Assembly (NCBI RefSeq): GCF_029892845.1 | Contig: NZ_JARXVT010000002.1 | Span: 186,001 to 250,000, forward strand | DNA length: 64,000 nucleotides | Source of the DNA: Aurantimicrobium minutum | Lineage (GTDB): Bacteria; Actinomycetota; Actinomycetes; Actinomycetales; Microbacteriaceae | Reading direction: 5' to 3' | Shown here: positions 43,054 through 50,707 of the stretch, in pieces | Position numbering within the stretch: position 1 is the first letter of the stretch | How the letters are laid out: each line of letters begins with the position of its first letter | Program-made: the position numbers and the translations under genes | The notes under the pieces: generated by a model | The model's input: the letters and a program-made list of their open reading frames with translations, nothing else | What the model was told of the DNA's origin: nothing | Database searches by the model: none

Positions 43054-44415
43054 TTAAACCCCCTTGAGCTGACTTAACAACAATCGCTGAGAATGAACAC
43101 GGTAGCGCCGCACCGACAATAGCGAAATGACTGTCGTCCACAGCGCTAAGAAAGCTAATGACAATATGTACACAAAAATATCCGGAGTGTTGTCCAGCAC
43201 TCCCCTTATCGCCAGAACAGGAGCTACGACGAGCAGTAAGTATCCCAACTGCGTAATCAATAATTTGAAAAAATCAGACTGGTCACGAAATGCATATGGA
43301 GTGCGCCCATCAGTTGCACTACTGAACTGAGAAACTAATGTACTTGAAGGAATTGCAACCACCCAAGTACAAACTGCAAATGCTATTGAATTGACAGGGT
43401 CCGGAGCATTCGGCTGAAACTGAACCAAAAAAGTTGCTATGAAAGCAGAAGCTACTGCAACAATCGCCGGTTTCCTCCACCGTTTTACGAAATCATTTAT
43501 GGGATGCCTTGCTGCTGTAATTACCTGCCAAATTGCCACCCCCTCTCGCGACAACGCGTTCGCCATAGGAATGAAAAGAATGATTACGACTGCTGCAGCT
43601 GCAAGATTAGAGAACCCGATAAAAGAAAAAACCGGCACACAGATTAGTAATGCGATGACTGGTTCAATAAATGTCGCATATCTCCAACGAGTTGCTTCAT
43701 CACGAGCGGCAAAAGGGTTAGTGTCTGGGCGTCTCCGTTTCGAATAATCTCGAGAAAACGCACCAGCCCCAAGCGAGCGAGAACCGCTTGTATAACTACG
43801 TAGAAACAAGATAAGTGATAAATAAAACGCACCGAAACCGTAAATAAGCAAAGAGAAGTTCAAAAATTCACGAGAGCTACTCTCGACTTTTTCAAACACG
43901 AACAAAACTGCCCAGCCAACCGAGATCGTTGCCCACGCAATATATACGAGAGTTGATTTTTGCTGCTTGTTTGAGAATCGCTGCTCAATCTGAATTGTTG
44001 AAGTAATCATTGGTATCGCCAAGATCAAACTTGCTAGGGCGAATATTTCCACACCGCTTTGAGCCTTCGATGCAAATCCGGCAAAGAAACAAACAGCTAA
44101 CGCAAAACGGAAGGATAAATACTCCGAAAATAAGACGCTCGTCAAAAAAACCACCTTACTCATCCCTATACCGCAAAGAAAATCAATAATCGTGGCCTTC
44201 TGAACTTGCACCCTAGTCGCAAAAGCTACAACAATTCCCGAGATACCGACAAGCGCAATATTTTCAGCCAAAGAGCGGTACGAAGCCCCCCATTCAAACA
44301 AAACGAACCCCAACACTAAAAAGGAAATAAATTTTGGCGCAGACAAAACGGTTTTGATTCCAAAAAAGCGCCGCCACTTATCTCGCAGTATGAGCGCGAG
44401 AGCCAGCCTCACCAA
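43054..44415 (-). CDS. ABC-type polytopic membrane protein
   Basis: 453 aa with about ten to twelve hydrophobic helices and a basic central loop near residues 210-240 (KRRRPDTNPFAARDEATRWR). No ATPase motif. It sits between two ATPase genes and overlaps the 231-aa ATPase gene by seven bases, so it is probably that ATPase's permease. I do not recognise a named family. Confidence 0.7.
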   Translation of the reverse strand: MVRLALALILRDKWRRFFGIKTVLSAPKFISFLVLGFVLFEWGASYRSLAENIALVGISGIVVAFATRVQVQKATIIDFLCGIGMSKVVFLTSVLFSEYLSFRFALAVCFFAGFASKAQSGVEIFALASLILAIPMITSTIQIEQRFSNKQQKSTLVYIAWATISVGWAVLFVFEKVESSSREFLNFSLLIYGFGAFYLSLILFLRSYTSGSRSLGAGAFSRDYSKRRRPDTNPFAARDEATRWRYATFIEPVIALLICVPVFSFIGFSNLAAAAVVIILFIPMANALSREGVAIWQVITAARHPINDFVKRWRKPAIVAVASAFIATFLVQFQPNAPDPVNSIAFAVCTWVVAIPSSTLVSQFSSATDGRTPYAFRDQSDFFKLLITQLGYLLLVVAPVLAIRGVLDNTPDIFVYILSLAFLALWTTVISLLSVRRYRVHSQRLLLSQLKGV

Positions 44416-45104
44416 ATAGTTTCCACCTCGTTGCTATTGTGTGCCGTCAACTCAGTAAACCATTCTTTTAATTTTCCAACATGATTCCAAGGTGTGATCT
44501 GAACCGTTGCGCGTTTCGAGTCCTTCGTCAGGCAAATAACCTTTGTAGCGATTGATTCTACGAGATCCAACTGGTGAGAAGTAAAAATTATTCGCGTTCC
44601 AGCAACAGACGCTGAGCGCACCGCGTTCAGCATCTGTTCTAGAGCGATGGGGTCAACAGATTCGAAGGGTTCGTCAAGCAAAAGGTTTGCTGGCCGATGC
44701 GCAATAGCAAGGGCAAAATACACCCGCTTTTTCGTACCTGAAGAGAGCACAACGACAGGCATGTCCCGAGCAGATTCCAACCCAAAATAATTTATTAATT
44801 GCCTCGCGCGAGCCTTTGCTTCTGAAGCTTCCAACCCATTCAACAACCCGCCGTTATAAAGTAATTCGAATGTTGTGAAGCTCTCAATACCTTTCAGTGC
44901 TTCGTCAACGAAGCCTAAACTTCCCGAAATCTCTGCGATGCCACTCGAGACAGGTAAAAACCCAGAAACAGCCCGGAGCAGAGTTGACTTGCCCATCCCA
45001 TTCCCACCAATAATGGCGCAAATTTCAGACTCTGAAACATCAACAGAACCCCTGAAATCTATAGAAATCCGGCTAAGGGGTATAACTGGTGATCCGATTC
45101 TCAT
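44409..45104 (-). CDS. ABC transporter ATPase
   Basis: 231 aa. Walker A IGGNGMGKSTLLRAV, a signature that departs from LSGGQ (VLSSGTKKRVYFA), Walker B NLLLDEPFESVDP and His in FTSHQLDLVES. AAAGGA precedes the ATG by nine bases. First transporter gene after the small peptide gene and a long hairpin. With the 453-aa membrane protein it forms one exporter; the NatA/NatB-like pair forms the second. Confidence 0.88.
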   Translation of the reverse strand: MRIGSPVIPLSRISIDFRGSVDVSESEICAIIGGNGMGKSTLLRAVSGFLPVSSGIAEISGSLGFVDEALKGIESFTTFELLYNGGLLNGLEASEAKARARQLINYFGLESARDMPVVVLSSGTKKRVYFALAIAHRPANLLLDEPFESVDPIALEQMLNAVRSASVAGTRIIFTSHQLDLVESIATKVICLTKDSKRATVQITPWNHVGKLKEWFTELTAHNSNEVETIW

Positions 45105-45124
45105 TTAGATTATTCCTTTATGGC

Positions 45125-45156
45125 CGGGTGGTGCCAGACATTGTTGGCACCACCCG
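45125..45156. other. Stem-loop between peptide gene and ABC genes
   Basis: CGGGTGGTGCCA (45125-45136) and TGGCACCACCCG (45145-45156), a perfect 12-bp stem with an 8-base loop. There is no T tract on the minus strand, so it is more likely a partial terminator or mRNA-stability hairpin that raises peptide mRNA over transporter mRNA. Confidence 0.7.
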
Positions 45157-45166
45157 ATTCTCGAAA

Positions 45167-45241
45167 CTATCGAGCTGATGATGCGCTAATAAAGACCCAA
45201 ACAATACCGAGTCCGAAGCCAATAAGAATTGGAATCCACAT
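45167..45241 (-). CDS. 24-aa hydrophobic peptide (candidate bacteriocin or leader peptide)
   Basis: Starts MWIPILIGFGLGIVWVF, continues with a short Ser/Ala segment and ends in Arg before TAG. A strong Shine-Dalgarno (AGAAGGGAGGG) lies about eight bases before the ATG, unusually good for a chance ORF. A stable hairpin and then the four ABC genes follow in the same direction. A weak promoter-like pair (TTCACT, 17 bases, TATTCT) lies upstream. One TM-length helix rich in Ile, Val, Phe and Gly with two Trp. It may be a leaderless or processed membrane-active peptide exported by the ABC systems, or a regulatory peptide. No homologue is known to me. Confidence 0.6.
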   Translation of the reverse strand: MWIPILIGFGLGIVWVFISASSAR

Positions 45242-45289
45242 ACTAAAACCCTCCCTTCTAGCTGTATCCAGAGAATACCGAACTATCTT

Positions 45290-45774
45290 TTAAAAGTGAA
45301 GCAATCGACGAGACTCATCAATTTAGCCTGCGAAGCTCTATCGGTGCCTCATATATTTTTGCCCGCGTTAGTGCCACTGTTTGTGTGCATGGGTGTTGAA
45401 TTATCTTTGCAATCACGTTGTGAGATCCCCGCGAAATATTCTCATGATTATCGTGGCCGTTCTAAAGCTGAAATGAGTGGAATTCAGGATCGAGTTGTCC
45501 AGGCCACGTAGTTGGTCCAGAGACAATGCCCGGAGAAGACTGAACCAATTAGCTAAACCTCGCAAAGCTCAGCCTGTTCGGAAACAACGCAGCCGTAAGT
45601 TCTTTTTATGTCTCGGTGAAACTGCTGCAAAGGCTGTGGTCTATCAGTGTCGCTTCCTGCGGGAAGTATTTGGTTCCTTCGGATCATTGGGGTTTTTCGA
45701 CCTCAAATCCGTCGGCAGACGCAACAAAGCCCTGATAAATAACTTTTCAACTGGGCTTTTACGTCGGGCTGACT
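45290..45774. other. Gene-poor stretch left of the tRNA-Ser element
   Basis: 485 bp with no supportable gene; open frames exist on the plus strand but lack ribosome sites and recognisable domains. AAAGCCC (45727-45733) and GGGCTTT (45753-45759) could form an old terminator, perhaps of tRNA-Ser before the element inserted. Confidence 0.5.
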
Positions 45775-45789
45775 TGGCGGAGACGGCGG
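45775..45789. repeat. 15-bp direct repeat, distal copy
   Basis: TGGCGGAGACGGCGG, identical to the 3' end of tRNA-Ser(GCT) at 51570-51584. Either a target-site duplication of the IS481-type element or an attachment-site remnant. Confidence 0.85.
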
Positions 45790-45815
45790 TGTCTGGTTGC
45801 AGGACATAGAAAACA
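45790..45815. repeat. Left terminal inverted repeat
   Basis: Begins TGTCTGGTTGCAGGACATAG. It matches the reverse complement of 51544-51569 at about 19 of 26 positions and abuts the 15-bp direct repeat exactly. Confidence 0.7.
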
Positions 45816-45855
45816 CATGTCCCAAGTCATAGGAAATAAAAACTGCTCAACTTGA

Positions 45856-45966
45856 ACAACGATCAAAGCCAGCCTCATCATCACCGCCACCAACGCTGAA
45901 AAGATCACCCAGGCAGAAGCAGCCCGCCGCTACGGAGTCTCACCCCGCTGGGTTTCCAAACTCCTC
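45856..45966 (+). pseudogene. IS481-type transposase, N-terminal remnant
   Basis: Reads IKASLIITATNAEKITQAEA then ARRYGVSPRWVSKLL, the N-terminal HTH of IS481-family transposases in actinobacteria. No start codon remains in frame (TGA at 45853). Similarity stops abruptly after SKLL, where the cargo begins. The missing catalytic core is not found elsewhere in the window. Confidence 0.75.
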
Positions 45967-45969
45967 TTG

Positions 45970-46207
45970 AAGCCTTTCCACAAGATAGTGTCTCAGTCCC
46001 GGCGACAACGGCGTGACGAGCAACCCCGTCCGTTTAGCTCCCTGACGTTGGGAACTATGGAGAACGTCCATCGGAGCGCGAGGCCTCCGTGCCCCAACCC
46101 CCAAGGGTCTTGCCCGTATGAAGATGTTGATGGGAGTTCGATGACGCTCGCTCCCAAGCGCCCGTGTGTAGGAGTCTGGGACTCCGTGAGTGCGTCATGG
46201 CTGCATC
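45970..46207 (-). ncRNA. Putative structured ncRNA with ACACAC template (DRT3-like)
   Basis: A 240-base noncoding tail of the RT operon, starting right after the second RT stop codon. An outer 7-bp stem (46141-46147 with 46192-46198) encloses two hairpins: GGAGTC/GACTCC (46171-46185) and CGCT/AGCG (46149-46160). Between them the minus strand reads CCTACACACGGG, leaving ACACAC (46169-46164) unpaired. Further stems: CGGAG/CTCCG (46072-46089), GACGTT/AACGTC (46044-46068) and AACGG/CCGTT (46007-46034). In DRT3 systems one RT is reported to copy an ACACAC template in the partner RNA. RNA ends are unknown. Confidence 0.65.
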
Positions 46208-46208
46208 C

Positions 46209-48260
46209 CTAGTATACGAACTGGGTTGACTTCAGCAGTAGTCGTTCGTAGTAGTTCTCGCTAGCGTCCCATGAGAACATCGAAGGGTCGCGCTGTACTT
46301 CCTGCAGCAACTGGACCTTCTTCTCAGAGAATCCATTACCCATCGCCTTCGAGATCTCCTTCGCTGAGGCTCCCGGGAATGTGGGAAGACTAAGCAGGAG
46401 AATCGCGCGGGCAGTTTCATGCTCGCGGTGCGCCGCTCCGTTCTCAATCAGCGCCCCTGCCTGGTCAAGTAACTCCTGCTTAAGTGCGCTTTGAGCCTTC
46501 GGATCCTGAAACCGTCGAAGCAGGGTCAAAACTCCGAATGCGTCTAGATCTTTAACTGTCTTCTTTCGACGAGCAAGACAGGACCTCAGGTTTTCTTCTG
46601 AGACGTTCGGATCGACGAATATGAGACAGTCGAGGAGGAGCAAGGTATGTGCGCCAAACGATGCTTCATCTTTTACTGCATTGAGTTGTGCAATTATCTC
46701 GCGGGCAACTTTGTCAGAAAACTGGTAAGTTTCTAGGCTTCCAAATCCGTTCACTTCGAGCTCTCCCATTGAGGCGGCAACCATTCGCGTCAGCTTCACA
46801 CTGTGGGATACCGAAGGAGCGCCTGAGTAAATAAATACAGCAACATCGAGAACAGCCACGAGGTATCTAATAAAAAGTAGTCGTGCCGCGTTGATCGCCT
46901 TGGAATCACCAGTCTCGGCGACCCTGCTCAGGTATCTCCGAAACTTTCGAACCGTCTTGTCGCGACGCCGGCCGAGCTCGTATAGGTATGAGTTAGCAAG
47001 CTCGCCGTGCTCGAGGCTTGTATCTATGAGGAGCGCCTTGTAATCAAGGATTGCCTTACTGGATGAGAAATGTAGCGTTGCCTTCGCCGGCTCCTCATCG
47101 GAGTCATACACGTACTGCGTCCGTTCTCTGAGATCTTCGCGAATCCTGACCTTAGCAACCGACATGTGCGACTGTAATGGTGTCTCAAAGTGTCGTAGTT
47201 TCTGTTCGTTTAGGTGAAGTTTGAATGATGCAAGCTGTGTAGCGAGGATCTCCTCAATCAGAGGCGCTTTATGCGAGTCGGCTAGGAACACGAAGTAATC
47301 ATCGACGTACCGCATGATCTCGTAGTGCGTGCCGCGAAGAAGCTCAGCGTTGAGTAGTTCGCGCTCGATCCTTACGTCCACTTCCTGCAGAATTATCTCC
47401 GCAAAGACTCTTGAGAGTTCCGGGCCTATGATGATCCCGCTGGTCTCGGCGTAGTTAAGATACTGCATCAAGTGATCAAATCTGCCACCGAAGGTCCCCT
47501 TCGTCTCTTTCATCTTGTTCTTGCTCGCCCAAACGCCATTGGTCACCCATGACACGGTGTGCGTGTAAACGCTATCGAAGCACTTGGATACGTCTGCCCG
47601 CATCAGGTGGGGATACTTTCGCTCGCAGGCTTGGAACTCCGGGGATGAGTAGAAGCGATTGATGTTGTTGTATCTGCGATAGCTGAAGTATGAGGAGACG
47701 TGTGCATATTCGAGGTCCGATTGCTCAACGCCATACGACTCTCGGTCGAGGATGCCATCGAAGACGGAATCGGTCATGGCCTGGAGTCGTGCCACCTTGT
47801 GAGGGTGTCTTATCGAGAAGCTGCTGCGGTTCGTGTAATAGAGGATTGAGTCTCGGTTCTCGTGGACGAAGGATGCCATCTGCACCATCGAGTGAGGGTG
47901 TGGAACTGATAGCTCACGCGATTTTCCATTGTTGCGTCTTGATCGAAACTTGTAGGGGTGTCGAAGGTCAGGCCTACTTCGGACAAGTCCAGCGAGGTCG
48001 AACTCAATCCTCTTCTTATCGTCGAGGGGTTTTCCTGAGCCCAGGTTGATCGGGTCGAAGACGATATCGAGCCAAGACTTTTCTGCTTCACCGAGCCGCG
48101 CCTTTAGAACCGTGAATTTATGATCTCCGGTCCAGTTGAATTTGAGCCACCGGAGAAACTCGTAAAGTCGGGTGATATCGAAGGGTATAGGTACTTCATA
48201 CGGCAGAATCTCGGACGTTAACGCGCGCAAACGGTCCCGCTTCACGGCACGGTACTTCAT
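46209..48260 (-). CDS. drt3b: Defence-associated reverse transcriptase, Drt3b/UG8-like
   Basis: 683 aa. RT palm motifs: A in MRADVSKCFDSVYTH (about residue 220), B in IIIGPELSRVFAEIIL, C in YEIMRYVDDYFVFLAD (YVDD near 317), and D in LHLNEQKLRHFE. About 330 residues of helical, non-RT sequence follow. No maturase, endonuclease or retron features are present. In DRT3 the larger of two paired RTs makes the complementary strand without a nucleic-acid template. ATGA overlap with the preceding RT gene. The UG8 assignment rests on pairing, size and gene order and needs a profile search. Confidence 0.72.
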   Translation of the reverse strand: MKYRAVKRDRLRALTSEILPYEVPIPFDITRLYEFLRWLKFNWTGDHKFTVLKARLGEAEKSWLDIVFDPINLGSGKPLDDKKRIEFDLAGLVRSRPDLRHPYKFRSRRNNGKSRELSVPHPHSMVQMASFVHENRDSILYYTNRSSFSIRHPHKVARLQAMTDSVFDGILDRESYGVEQSDLEYAHVSSYFSYRRYNNINRFYSSPEFQACERKYPHLMRADVSKCFDSVYTHTVSWVTNGVWASKNKMKETKGTFGGRFDHLMQYLNYAETSGIIIGPELSRVFAEIILQEVDVRIERELLNAELLRGTHYEIMRYVDDYFVFLADSHKAPLIEEILATQLASFKLHLNEQKLRHFETPLQSHMSVAKVRIREDLRERTQYVYDSDEEPAKATLHFSSSKAILDYKALLIDTSLEHGELANSYLYELGRRRDKTVRKFRRYLSRVAETGDSKAINAARLLFIRYLVAVLDVAVFIYSGAPSVSHSVKLTRMVAASMGELEVNGFGSLETYQFSDKVAREIIAQLNAVKDEASFGAHTLLLLDCLIFVDPNVSEENLRSCLARRKKTVKDLDAFGVLTLLRRFQDPKAQSALKQELLDQAGALIENGAAHREHETARAILLLSLPTFPGASAKEISKAMGNGFSEKKVQLLQEVQRDPSMFSWDASENYYERLLLKSTQFVY

Positions 48261-49645
48261 CGCGTTTGCCCCTTCCAGATTCCCATAATCTGTTCGATGC
48301 GTTTCTGGCGAAACCTGAGAAAAGTCTGGCTCGCAAACATCTCTACGAACGAGATTTGAGCCATTCTTTCGCGCATCTTGTCGGGCATCTTTGAAGCGTG
48401 GTTCTCGATAAAGGATTGCAAGATGCAGTCCAATTCGACAAGTTCTGCAGCATCCAGTGTGAGCGCGCTATTGGAAAAGTAGAGACCAATGGCGACGTTG
48501 TTCTTCGAGTTGAGAAGCTTCGTGTTACCTGCGAGATACCGTACCCGGTCGACAAGCAATCCGTTGTGTCCGTCATTCGGGTCGACCGCACTGGGGGACG
48601 TGGCCAGCCAGGCGTTTAATGCTTGCTCTAGCCGCACGGAGCGTCGTTTCTTGCGTTTGAATGTCAGTCCAGTGATGAGGCGTCCGTCGGCACGAGAAAA
48701 TCGGTATCCGAGGTACTCGATCTGCTCACCCGGCAGATAGTCTCCGGCATCGTTTGTAGTGAGCTCGAAGGTCTTATCGTGGTTGAGTGTGAGTTGAAGA
48801 GAACCCAGCTCAGATACAACCAGGTCTTTGACCTCAGCAAGGTGCGTGGCGTTATCGAGGACCATGATGATGTCGTCTACGTAACGTGCATAGAAAAGCA
48901 CTCCGGGGTGCGTCTTGAGCTTGAAGTCGAGGTTGCTGAGATACAGCTCCGCAAGGTGTGAGCTCAGGCCGACGCCTCTGGGGAGACCAATGTCGGCACC
49001 TTTGATTGATTCGTACTCGTGGAGCAAGCGCCGGATGAGTTGACTCGTGACTCTGTCTAGTTCGGGGAAGGCAGTGAGACGCTCCAGGAGAGTGCGGTGC
49101 GGGATGGACTCGAAGAACTCCTGGACATCGACCCTGTAGATGGCATGCAGGTATTTCTTGTCGAGGGTATCCTGGAGCGCCCTGATGATGCTGTTGCGGC
49201 TGGAAGTATCGATGCGTGCCGCACGTTTGACAGCGTCTGCTGCCTGTTTAGCCGGGAACGCGATTTCGGCCGCGGCGGCGGTTCGATAGGTGGGAGTCGA
49301 CTTGGGTCCCACCTTTGGACCTTCCCTCAGTCCAAAGGTGAACTTGTCATTGGACAGCTGTTCTTCGAACCTAGAGAGAGCATCGTGCATCGCCGCTTCG
49401 ACCGCTTGATCGCGCTCCCGGCGCAGTTCAAGCCGACCCTCACGATACGCCGTTCGGACTTCAACACGCGCGAGGTCGTCCCTCTCAAGTCTTTTGATCT
49501 CTGCAAGAAACCGTTCGCGCCGTTCGCGGAGAGCTCGAGTCGCGCGCCCCACATCTGGATGAAGACGGCTTATGTCCCTGCCTCGACGGTTCTCATTATC
49601 GGCAAGCTCGATGAAGCTTCGGAGTGTGTAAGGGATCGCTTTCAT
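48257..49645 (-). CDS. drt3a: Defence-associated reverse transcriptase, Drt3a/UG3-like
   Basis: 462 aa. RT motifs: A in YRVDVQEFFESIPH (about residue 170), B in LPRGVGLSSHLAELYLSNLDF, C in LFYARYVDDIIMVLDN (YVDD near 255), D in LTLNHDKTFELT, and the grip motif IEYLGYRF. The N-terminal 100 residues are charged and helical (RERRERFLAEIKRLERD). It would be the RNA-templated partner copying the ACACAC segment. The ATG overlaps the 50-aa gene by four bases, and the stop overlaps the second RT by four. It resembles group II intron RTs in motifs, but no intron RNA or maturase domain is seen. Confidence 0.75.
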   Translation of the reverse strand: MKAIPYTLRSFIELADNENRRGRDISRLHPDVGRATRALRERRERFLAEIKRLERDDLARVEVRTAYREGRLELRRERDQAVEAAMHDALSRFEEQLSNDKFTFGLREGPKVGPKSTPTYRTAAAAEIAFPAKQAADAVKRAARIDTSSRNSIIRALQDTLDKKYLHAIYRVDVQEFFESIPHRTLLERLTAFPELDRVTSQLIRRLLHEYESIKGADIGLPRGVGLSSHLAELYLSNLDFKLKTHPGVLFYARYVDDIIMVLDNATHLAEVKDLVVSELGSLQLTLNHDKTFELTTNDAGDYLPGEQIEYLGYRFSRADGRLITGLTFKRKKRRSVRLEQALNAWLATSPSAVDPNDGHNGLLVDRVRYLAGNTKLLNSKNNVAIGLYFSNSALTLDAAELVELDCILQSFIENHASKMPDKMRERMAQISFVEMFASQTFLRFRQKRIEQIMGIWKGQTR

Positions 49646-49794
49646 GTTGCTAAGCCGATCTGCCGCACGCAGTTTTTAGCAGCGACCTGGTCGCCAGTCG
49701 CGAAGAGCTCTCGCGGCTGAAAAACGTTCCCCAGGCGGGCGCGTTGTTTCTCGTCCTCTTTCGGGGCAAGTGTAATCATCAGTGATTCAGCCAT
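49642..49794 (-). CDS. 50-aa protein between AbiEii and the RTs
   Basis: Starts MAESLMITLAPKEDEKQRAR and ends QIGLAT. Its ATG lies eight bases inside the abiEii end and its TGA overlaps the ATG of the first RT (ATGA). This exact packing on both sides supports a real, translated gene. Charged, no TM segment, one Cys. No family recognised; it may be a linker factor of the defence system. Confidence 0.6.
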   Translation of the reverse strand: MAESLMITLAPKEDEKQRARLGNVFQPRELFATGDQVAAKNCVRQIGLAT

Positions 49795-50707
49795 TGACGG
49801 CCTCCGAAACCTTCTCCCAGGTGAGGGAATTCGGAGACCATTGCCTCTGGCCCACACTTCTTGCGAGAACCGGCTCCACGAAGTCCAAGCACGTTCCGAG
49901 CAAGTTAGCGAAGCTCACAGGGGTTGACTGCTCGAGTCGTTGTTTCTTCCGCCAGATTTCCCACTTACGTTGCGCGAGTGTTGGCATCTCTGTCAACAAA
50001 GGTCCGAGCGGTTCCAACTCAACCTTGCGGTGGTGAGCAACAACACTAATTGCTTCCTGAAGTTCCGCACCTTTGACAGTTCGGGAGTGGGCGATGGCCG
50101 CAATATCGGTGAAGTCTCGCCAGCGAGTGTTTTGCTCTCCTCGTTCGAGCGCGGTGACAATCTTTTCAGCCAGCACCATGTGGTCCGGATACCCAAGCAG
50201 CCGAAGAGAGCCACCCAACAGGAGCGGCAGTACGGCCTCTGTTGGTTCGGGCCAGATGGGGTCTCCGAAGTTTGCGTCGATGTGCAGCGCTACCTGCGCG
50301 GTCGCCAATAGGGCGGTCATCTTGACCCGCACACCGTTGTAATCGGCTTCGTCGCGGATCTGCTCTCCGCTGACGGAGTCGAGGTCGAACTCAAGACCAT
50401 CGTCACGAGGAACGGAAAGGATATTTCTGACGCGTTTTTCAACCTCGGTGATATCGTTGTTGAACCCTCTCGCGGCGAAGTCGATGTCTCTGGTGGGTCG
50501 CCGATCAGTGAAGGCCGCCATAAGCACGCCACCTTTGAGGACGAAGTCTCCGGCAGATTCGGATGCTGAAAGCCGGGCAAGGAAACCTTCCAATGCGTAC
50601 AGAGTGATGTACTCCGCAGGGTCGCGATTCTGTCGCTTGGCGAGGTTGCGGAGGTTGTTGTACGCGCGCCCCGCTGGGGTGTTTCTGGATGGTGTCGGCG
50701 GAGTCAC
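49787..50707 (-). CDS. abiEii: AbiEii-type nucleotidyltransferase toxin
   Basis: Toxin half of a type IV AbiE system. The 306-aa protein starts at the GTG at 50707, which overlaps the abiEi stop (GTGA); the frame is open further upstream but that would overlap abiEi by over 100 bases. The DNA-polymerase-beta-like NTase core reads GDFVLKGGVLMAAFTDRRPT then RDIDFAARG, with the two Asp of the metal site. LRLLGYPDHMVLAEKIVTALERGEQNTRWRDFTDIAAI follows, typical of the family. AbiEii enzymes are proposed to modify tRNA and halt growth on phage infection. Confidence 0.87.
   Translation of the reverse strand: MTPPTPSRNTPAGRAYNNLRNLAKRQNRDPAEYITLYALEGFLARLSASESAGDFVLKGGVLMAAFTDRRPTRDIDFAARGFNNDITEVEKRVRNILSVPRDDGLEFDLDSVSGEQIRDEADYNGVRVKMTALLATAQVALHIDANFGDPIWPEPTEAVLPLLLGGSLRLLGYPDHMVLAEKIVTALERGEQNTRWRDFTDIAAIAHSRTVKGAELQEAISVVAHHRKVELEPLGPLLTEMPTLAQRKWEIWRKKQRLEQSTPVSFANLLGTCLDFVEPVLARSVGQRQWSPNSLTWEKVSEAVNG

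Noticed and set aside
45477-45809. 110-codon plus-strand open frame
   Set aside because: Basic, low-complexity translation without a domain or ribosome site; it runs through the 15-bp repeat and into the terminal inverted repeat.
45967-46212. 81-codon plus-strand open frame after the IS481 N-terminal remnant
   Set aside because: It continues the transposase frame but the sequence no longer resembles a transposase, and it lies antisense to the candidate template RNA, whose stems explain the region better.
46209-49645. Retron, group II intron or diversity-generating retroelement
   Set aside because: No msr-msd-like inverted repeats before either RT, no maturase or HNH domain, no intron domain V/VI structure seen, and no template/variable repeat pair.
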